Shown here in pieces: positions 16,024-17,434 of a stretch of DNA of 17,434 nucleotides. This DNA comes from Chloroflexota bacterium (GTDB taxonomy: Bacteria > Chloroflexota > Anaerolineae > Fen-1058), in the NCBI GenBank assembly GCA_016219235.1, contig JACRBO010000509.1:1-17434 (forward strand), read 5' to 3'. How positions within the stretch are numbered: position 1 is the stretch's first letter; each line of letters starts with the position of its first letter. The notes under the pieces are model-generated. The model was not told the DNA's origin, searched no databases, and saw only the letters and a program-made list of their open reading frames with translations. The translations under genes and the position numbers were made by a program.

Positions 16024-16058
16024 TTGCATCATCAATCTACAATCCAAAGTCAGTAATC
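16024..16058. repeat. Degenerate heptamer array in the pheS 5' leader
   Basis: Five 7-base units each ending in TC on the plus strand (ttgcatc, atcaatc, tacaatc, caaagtc, agtaatc) fill the space between the attenuator and the pheS ribosome binding site at 16015-16020. Confidence 0.65.
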
Positions 16059-16098
16059 AAAAATAGAAAACGCCCTCATCCGCAAAGGGACGAGAGCG
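16059..16098 (-). terminator. pheS: Attenuator terminator of the Phe T-box leader
   Basis: On the minus strand CGCTCTCGTCC (16098-16088) pairs with GGATGAGGGCG (16081-16071), with G-U and near-perfect matches, followed by TTTTCTATTTTT down to 16059. Part of the 5' arm (TCGTCCCT, 16093-16086) can instead pair with the AGGG of the T-box, which is the usual antiterminator switch. Confidence 0.88.
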
Positions 16099-16104
16099 CG
16101 ATCT

Positions 16105-16119
16105 CCCGTGGTACCACCC
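16105..16119 (-). promoter_or_regulatory. T-box core of the antiterminator
   Basis: Reads GGGTGGTACCACGGG on the minus strand; the family consensus is GGGTGGNACCGCGG. The one difference (A for G in ACCACGG) is mild. The UGGU bulge binds the tRNA acceptor end. Confidence 0.92.
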
Positions 16120-16223
16120 TGATTGACCGAATCATCTTCGGTCCACTTTGTCGCCGATCACTATCGGCGCGCCGACCATCATCGGCTGTCCGGATAACGC
16201 TGGACTGGCGGAGAAGACTAACG

Positions 16224-16315
16224 GCAATTCATAATGCTTAAGTCATAGTGCATAGTTCGGCCCGATCTCCGGATCTATATGCATTATGAATTATGAACTA
16301 TGCATTATGAATTGC
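16224..16315. repeat. Mirrored heptamer arrays forming a long hairpin inside the T-box leader
   Basis: Left arm 16224-16258 is five heptamers (gcaattc, ataatgc, ttaagtc, atagtgc, atagttc). Right arm 16281-16315 is five heptamers (gcattat, gaattat, gaactat, gcattat, gaattgc). The outer 14 bases of the arms are exact inverted copies (16224-16237 with 16302-16315), and over the full 35 bases about 28 positions pair. The 22-base centre holds GATC-TCCG-GATC. AT-rich, unlike the GC-rich surroundings. Confidence 0.88.
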
Positions 16316-16337
16316 TTTCACCCTTCGGCTGGGGAGT

Positions 16338-16340
16338 GAA
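16338..16340 (-). promoter_or_regulatory. Specifier codon UUC of the T-box
   Basis: TTC on the minus strand within TGAAGTTCACTCC, the 3' side of the specifier loop, where the family has GAA-NNN-A context. It pairs with the GAA anticodon of tRNA-Phe and agrees with the downstream gene. Confidence 0.82.
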
Positions 16341-16439
16341 CTTCAGCGGCTGCATTCCGATCGGGGTTTGCAGTCATGACCCCGAATCCCTGGCGGGCGC
16401 CTGTCCGCGTACTTATCTCCGTCATCGCCTGTGCGCTAA

Positions 16440-16467
16440 ATTATCTGCAAGCGGGACAATTTGTCAA
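16440..16467 (-). promoter_or_regulatory. Promoter of the T-box-pheS-pheT unit
   Basis: TTGACA (16467-16462), a 16-base spacer and GATAAT (16445-16440) on the minus strand, a near-consensus sigma-70-type promoter. Transcription should start near 16433, just before stem I. Confidence 0.85.
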
Positions 16468-16484
16468 GACACCGAATTTTAAGG

Positions 16485-16511
16485 TTGCTCGCCGCCTGAC
16501 GCGAGTATAAT
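16485..16511 (+). promoter_or_regulatory. Promoter of the coiled-coil protein gene
   Basis: TATAAT at 16506-16511 with a weak TTGCTC at 16485-16490 (15-base spacer). It is back to back with the T-box promoter; their -35 regions are 17 bases apart. Confidence 0.6.
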
Positions 16512-16550
16512 AGCGACCGATCACTCATCTCACTTCACGGAGGACAACTC

Positions 16551-17434
16551 GTGGACCAGCCGTTGTTGATAGCACTGATGGTCGGATTTGCGTTGTTGGC
16601 GTTGTGGCTGTGGTTTCTCCACGGCCAGGATCGCCACGAACTGTCGCGGCTTAATTCCGAACAGGGCCACTTGCGCGCTACGCAGGCCGGTTTGCAATCG
16701 GCCTATTCGCAGACCGTCCAAGACCGCGATGTGGCGCTGGGCAACCTGACAGCCAAACAGCAGCAGTATGTGTCGCTGGAAACGCGGTTTGATGAGGTCA
16801 ATGGCCGCCTGACGCAGCTCAATGCGCAGCACGCCGAAGTGCAGACCCGCCTGTCGGAACGGCAGACGGCCTACGAGCAACTCACCACCCATCAGGCCGA
16901 TCTGCAAACGCGCTTCCAGACCGCGCATCAGACTGCCACCGAGCAGCAGGCGGTGCTCGATCGGTTGACCGCCGAGCGTACTCGCACGCAAGCAGAGTTG
17001 CAGGCGACGCGACAAGCGTTGGCCGAGCGGGACACAGCACTCGATCAATCTCAGCACGATCGAGCCGCTTCGGCCAATCAGCTGGCGGTGTCTCAGCGCG
17101 CGCTGGCCGAACGCGAGGCCCAGATCGCGCAGCAAGCCCGTCAATACACGGCGCTTCAGGCCGAACACGACGCCGCGCAGCGCGCCCTCACCGCCCAGCA
17201 AACCAACCTGGATCAACTCACGGTGCGGTACACCGAGTTGCAAGTCCACGCCGACGACATTAACCGCCTGTCTACCGAACGTCAGACAGCGCTCGATCAA
17301 CTCAAAGCCGAACTGTCAGCCCAGCGTATCGAGTTGGAGGCCGTGCAGCAGTTAGCTGCTGCACGCCAGCTGGCCTTTGAGCAAGCTACCGAACAACACA
17401 CCGATCTCCAAACCCGCCTTGATGCCGCGACTAA
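16551..17434 (+). CDS. Membrane-anchored long coiled-coil protein (3' end outside the window)
   Basis: The frame opens at GTG 16551, 6 bases after a strong CGGAGGA (16538-16544), and stays open to the right edge, giving 294 visible residues. Residues 4-23 (LLIALMVGFALLALWLWFL region) form one membrane helix. Everything after residue 27 is a Gln-, Ala-, Leu-, Glu- and Arg-rich heptad pattern ('ELSRLNSEQGHLRATQAGLQ' and on) without Pro or predicted breaks, a long coiled coil with repeated variants of 'LxERQTAxxQLxxxxAxLQT'. No catalytic motif is visible. A C-terminal domain beyond the window may define its job; scaffold or envelope-spanning roles are possible but not shown. It is transcribed divergently from the pheS unit. 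Translation evidence is strong, function unknown. Confidence 0.82.
   Translation, partial: MDQPLLIALMVGFALLALWLWFLHGQDRHELSRLNSEQGHLRATQAGLQSAYSQTVQDRDVALGNLTAKQQQYVSLETRFDEVNGRLTQLNAQHAEVQTRLSERQTAYEQLTTHQADLQTRFQTAHQTATEQQAVLDRLTAERTRTQAELQATRQALAERDTALDQSQHDRAASANQLAVSQRALAEREAQIAQQARQYTALQAEHDAAQRALTAQQTNLDQLTVRYTELQVHADDINRLSTERQTALDQLKAELSAQRIELEAVQQLAAARQLAFEQATEQHTDLQTRLDAAT

Larger units (their letters stand above)
16059..16433 (-). ncRNA. T-box riboswitch leader, phenylalanine type
   Basis: A cis-acting leader of about 375 bases before pheS. Stem I lies at about 16320-16425: the AGTA of the specifier loop 5' side, GCGG/CCGC closing helix, GGGG/CCCC distal helix, then GAAG-TTC-A on the 3' side, giving specifier UUC (16338-16340) for Phe. 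A 7-bp stem III, GACCGAA/TTCGGTC, is at 16125-16143. The T-box core GGGTGGTACCACGGG is at 16105-16119; its UGGU fits an ACCA tRNA end, with U pairing to discriminator A. The terminator is at 16059-16098. Uncharged tRNA-Phe should bind both sites and stop termination. T-box leaders are best known in Firmicutes but also occur in Chloroflexota. This one is long because of a heptamer hairpin (16224-16315) and extra GCCGAT hairpins (16153-16186) between stem I and stem III. Confidence 0.93.

Noticed and set aside
16530..17300. Long open frame on the minus strand (256 codons)
   Set aside because: It lies opposite the GTG-started coiled-coil gene, which has a promoter, a strong ribosome binding site and a clear heptad pattern. 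The minus frame gives a Leu/Gly/Arg-rich protein without domains, as expected from an antisense of a Gln/Leu-rich coiled coil.

Overview
The window is GC-rich chromosomal DNA, most likely from an uncultured Chloroflexota bacterium (Anaerolineae-like). This is an inference from gene types: a phenylalanine T-box leader in a GC-rich genome, an FHA-ABC fusion transporter, GT-C glycosyltransferases with C-terminal beta domains, and a family of seven-base repeats between genes. No rRNA, tRNA, integrase, transposase or CRISPR array is visible, so the gene content looks like ordinary chromosome. The repeats and the leader RNA are the unusual part.

Left part, plus strand (1-8081). A methyltransferase enters from the left edge. 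It is followed by a twin-FHA ABC transporter (787-3273), an alpha/beta hydrolase (3407-4216) and a membrane-anchored subtilase with C-terminal zinc ribbons (4331-6784). The gaps before the last three genes are filled almost completely by degenerate heptamer arrays (736-784, 3274-3392, 4231-4329), two of which run right up to the ATG. A soluble cNMP-domain histidine kinase (6888-8081) follows with its own extended -10 promoter and converges on pheT across a perfect 14-bp inverted repeat.

Middle and right part, minus strand (16467 down to 8140). A strong promoter drives a long T-box riboswitch leader with a UUC (Phe) specifier and a UGGU T-box. It leads into a tight four-gene unit: pheS, GT-C membrane glycosyltransferase 1, GT-C-like membrane protein 2, pheT. 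Gaps are 18, -4 and 20 bases, so the two envelope-type genes sit between the two subunits of phenylalanyl-tRNA synthetase and should share its Phe-dependent attenuation. The leader carries a 92-base hairpin whose two 35-base arms are each five heptamers, plus a further heptamer run before the pheS ribosome binding site. A heptamer run is also translated inside pheT.

Right edge, plus strand (16551-17434). A GTG-started gene, back to back with the T-box promoter, encodes one membrane helix followed by a long coiled coil and leaves the window.

The main theme is that one family of seven-base repeats occurs at seven places: before genes, inside a riboswitch leader and in frame in an essential gene. 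A second type of palindromic repeat (4967-5101) is translated in frame inside the subtilase.
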